From positions 1 through 7,922 of the forward strand of contig JAUNNW010000038.1 of assembly GCA_030531285.1 (NCBI GenBank): a stretch of 7,922 nucleotides of DNA, given 5' to 3'. The translations under genes were made by a program, and so were the position numbers. Positions within the stretch are counted from its first letter, which is position 1, and each line of letters opens with the position of its first letter. The notes beneath the pieces were generated by a model. The model was not told the origin of the DNA and searched no databases. It saw nothing but the letters and a program-made list of their open reading frames with translations. Positions 6,417 to 7,922 of the stretch are shown in pieces. This DNA comes from Synergistaceae bacterium (GTDB lineage: Bacteria > Synergistota > Synergistia > Synergistales > Synergistaceae).

Positions 6417-6782
6417 ATGGAGCTTGACATAAAAAATTTGCAGCAACAGAACGCGGCAGAACTTGTAAAATCTTTGGAACTGGTTTCCGCAAGACTTATC
6501 GAGTGCATCACAAAGGCATCGCAGACAGCCTGTTCCGCCACACCGGAAACACAGCAGCTTTTTAATCAGTGGCTTGAGCTTGTAGGAGACCGGATTATTG
6601 ATGCCGCTGAAAACGGCATTGTCAAACCCGGCGAACTGGCGCTTGAAATCGGCGTTACCCCCGATACGGTTATCTCCCTTGCCACAGCGCTTCACAGACA
6701 GGGCAAACTGCGCATTACTTCGCTCGGCGTCAGCAGCGGAGACGGATCAAATCACGACATCTGCGGATGTCTGAAGAGATAG
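6417..6782 (+). CDS. Small protein of unknown function with winged-helix-like C-terminus
   Basis: I do not recognise this 121-residue protein as a named family. Residues 1-65 are predicted mostly helical (two or three amphipathic helices, with Gln-rich stretches), suited to dimerisation. Residues about 70-103 look like a winged helix: GELALEIG, a turn, TPDTVISLATALHRQG as recognition helix, then KLRITSLGVSS as wing. The tail is Gly/Ser-rich and ends with two cysteines, C116 and C118 (ICGC), beside H113; C30 and C39 lie in the helical part. It is a convincing gene: ATG with GGAGG eight bases upstream, TATAAT ahead, and ordinary codon use. It could be a DNA-binding regulator, perhaps metal- or redox-responsive given the cysteines. 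It is not long enough to include a separate ligand-binding domain. The TSUP gene follows after 107 bases and is a possible target. Function is inference. Confidence 0.72.
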   Translation: MELDIKNLQQQNAAELVKSLELVSARLIECITKASQTACSATPETQQLFNQWLELVGDRIIDAAENGIVKPGELALEIGVTPDTVISLATALHRQGKLRITSLGVSSGDGSNHDICGCLKR

Positions 6783-6784
6783 CC

Positions 6785-6851
6785 GCCAATTACAAATTAC
6801 CGATGCCCAATTGAGAAGCGGCTTGCTGCAACACAGCAATTGGTAATTGGC
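6785..6851 (+). repeat. AATTACC intergenic repeat with hairpin, copy B
   Basis: The outer arms GCCAATTAC (6785-6793) and GTAATTGGC (6843-6851) are perfect inverted copies of nine bases. Inside are AATTACCGATGCCCAATTG (6795-6813) and a nested hairpin, TTGCTG and CAGCAA around CAACA (6823-6839). The element fills most of the gap between the 121-residue gene and the TSUP gene. It shares AATTACCGAT exactly with copy C (7712) and 15 of 19 positions with copy A. There is no T tract, so termination is doubtful. Confidence 0.6.
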
Positions 6852-6889
6852 AACTCGTGCTCGGCAGTTAATTTTACAGAGGTGTTATC

Positions 6890-7684
6890 ATGTTTTATCT
6901 TGCATCTGATTTTGCAGTTTCATACCCTATGCTCATCTTGGTATCTTTTCTTGTGGGGCTCGGCAGTTTTATCGACGCCTCGGCAGGAGGCGGCGGACTG
7001 ATTACCGTTCCGGCTTATCTTCTCACAGGTATGCCCGCGCATTTCGCTTACGGGACAAACAAAGTTTCCGCAGCCTTCGGCACGTTCCTTGCCGCCGTTA
7101 AATTCTGGAGAAGCGGCGCAATGAACCTTTTTGCGTCGTTTTGGGCAATGCTCGGTTCGCTGACAGGTTCGTACATTCTTGCGCGCGCTGCGCTTCTGCT
7201 TTCCGACATGACGCTCCGCACGCTTCAGCTTGTGGTTATTCCTTTCGTGGCAGTCGTTATCCTTGCCCGCAAAAATTTCAGCGACGAGGACCGTTCCGGC
7301 GTTTTTTCAGGCAGAAAACTGGGGCTTATATCTTTCGTTATCAGCTTTTGTATAGGCGGTTACGATGCCATTATCGGCCCCGGAACCGGCACCTTCGCAA
7401 TCATCGCTTTTGCCCTTGTCACAAAATTTGACCTCAAAACCTCTGCCGGAAACGCGAAAGTGCTGAACTGCGCCTCAGGAGCCGCCTCGCTGGTCGCTTT
7501 CGCCATGGCTGGAGCCGTCTACTGGAAGCTCGCGATTCCGACAACAATATGCAGTCTGCTCGGCAATCAGCTCGGCGCAAGGCTGGCGCTCAAAAACGGT
7601 GCGAAATACATCCGCCCGATGCTTATTTGCGTACTTTCGCTGCTGCTTATTAAACTTGCTTACGACGTAATCGGAAAAATATAA
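6890..7684 (+). CDS. TSUP (TauE/SafE) family membrane permease
   Basis: The 264-residue protein has the length and layout of the TSUP family, with about eight membrane helices in two similar halves. Each half carries its signature: residues about 22-58 with GLGSFIDASAGGGGLITVPA followed by YGTNK, and about 153-200 with GGYDAIIGPGTGTF followed by AGNAKVLN. Family members move sulfur compounds or organic anions (sulfite, sulfoacetate, thiosulfate and others) across the inner membrane; the substrate here cannot be read. The nearest naming group is YfcA. AGAGG lies seven bases before the ATG. A strong terminator begins inside its stop codon. The 121-residue gene upstream could share its transcript or regulate it, though an inverted-repeat element lies between. 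Confidence 0.9.
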   Translation: MFYLASDFAVSYPMLILVSFLVGLGSFIDASAGGGGLITVPAYLLTGMPAHFAYGTNKVSAAFGTFLAAVKFWRSGAMNLFASFWAMLGSLTGSYILARAALLLSDMTLRTLQLVVIPFVAVVILARKNFSDEDRSGVFSGRKLGLISFVISFCIGGYDAIIGPGTGTFAIIAFALVTKFDLKTSAGNAKVLNCASGAASLVAFAMAGAVYWKLAIPTTICSLLGNQLGARLALKNGAKYIRPMLICVLSLLLIKLAYDVIGKI

Positions 7685-7711
7685 AAAATCCCCAAACTTC
7701 GGGGATTTTTT
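7683..7711. terminator. Bidirectional Rho-independent terminator
   Basis: AAAAAATCCCC and GGGGATTTTTT form a perfect eleven-base stem around a seven-base loop (AAACTTC). Because the stem ends in A and T runs, it has the terminator shape on both strands. On the plus strand it starts within the TAA of the TSUP gene. On the minus strand it lies 57 bases after the ligase stop, so it probably serves both converging genes. Confidence 0.92.
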
Positions 7712-7768
7712 AATTACCGATTACCAAATATCCTTGGTATTTCGCGGTTTGCAGCACAAGCTGCAAAC
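7712..7768 (+). repeat. AATTACC intergenic repeat with hairpin, copy C
   Basis: AATTACCGAT (7712-7721) matches copy B exactly. It is followed by a short dyad, ACCAA (7723-7727) and TTGGT (7734-7738), and then a perfect nine-base hairpin, GTTTGCAGC and GCTGCAAAC around ACAA (7747-7768). The hairpin touches the stop codon of the ligase gene. Hairpin sequences differ between copies, while their placement beside the AATTACC block is the same. Confidence 0.5.
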
Positions 7769-7922
7769 TATGCCATATTTTCTTCTTCTACGATTTTGTC
7801 CGCGTTGTACATTTTGCGCAGTTTCGGTTTTTCAATTTTTCCCGTAGGATTGCGCGGAACGCCGGCAAAGATGATTTTTACCGGGCGTTTGTAGCGCGGA
7901 AGCTGCATACAGAATTCGCGCA
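7768..7922 (-). CDS. AMP-forming acyl-CoA ligase, C-terminal end (runs off the right edge)
   Basis: About 51 codons are visible, ending in TAG at 7768-7770. They include LPRYKRPVKIIFAGVPRNPTGKIEKPKLRKMY, the C-terminal lid of the ANL superfamily (acyl-CoA synthetases, adenylating enzymes). The lysine in NPTGKI is the conserved A10 lysine needed for adenylation. These enzymes activate a carboxylic acid with ATP and transfer it to CoA. The substrate-binding core is beyond the window, so the acid cannot be named; long-chain or aromatic acids are both possible. The acidic end after the catalytic motif (KIVEEENMA) is a short extension. Confidence 0.85.
   Translation of the reverse strand, partial: REFCMQLPRYKRPVKIIFAGVPRNPTGKIEKPKLRKMYNADKIVEEENMA

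Noticed and set aside
6261..6695. Minus-strand open frame opposite the 121-residue gene, with a Cys/Gly-rich stretch like a zinc motif
   Set aside because: The Cys codons are antisense to Ala/Thr-rich codons of the plus-strand gene, which has the better ribosome site and promoter. No ribosome site supports this frame.

Overview
The window is a compact stretch of bacterial chromosome with roughly balanced base composition, short intergenic gaps and good Shine-Dalgarno sites. It carries housekeeping and envelope genes and shows no sign of phage, transposon, CRISPR or RNA genes. The gene set (a GerMN-domain membrane protein beside RNase PH, a secreted Amidase_3 protein, a lone PmbA/TldE, and a YfcE-like phosphoesterase) fits an anaerobic Synergistota or Firmicutes-type bacterium. 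I lean towards Synergistota, but this rests on remembered gene neighbourhoods and is not proven by the sequence.

Layout. Positions 1-6224 read on the minus strand. In the direction of transcription the first unit is a YfcE-type metallophosphoesterase followed, with a 17-base overlap, by a four-helix membrane protein with a GAF domain. After a gap of about 170 bases filled with dyad symmetries comes a tight five-gene unit: a PHP-domain phosphoesterase, PmbA/TldE, a secreted N-acetylmuramoyl-L-alanine amidase, a GerMN-domain membrane protein, and RNase PH, which runs off the left edge. Spacing within this unit is between a 1-base overlap and 49 bases, so it probably forms one transcript. The region 6225-6416 is a divergent promoter region with a perfect TATAAT box on each strand. 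On the plus strand follow a 121-residue protein of unknown function with a winged-helix-like C-terminus and a TSUP (TauE/SafE) family permease. A bidirectional terminator separates the permease from the 3' end of an acyl-CoA ligase-type gene on the minus strand, cut by the right edge.

How the genes fit together. The five-gene unit joins nucleotide and RNA turnover (PHP phosphoesterase, RNase PH) with envelope work (amidase, GerMN protein) and peptide processing (PmbA/TldE). The most unusual observations are a family of short intergenic repeats built on AATTACC and paired with hairpins, found in three separate gaps, and a two-unit repeat in the acidic cytoplasmic tail of the GerMN protein. I found no convincing new multi-gene system.
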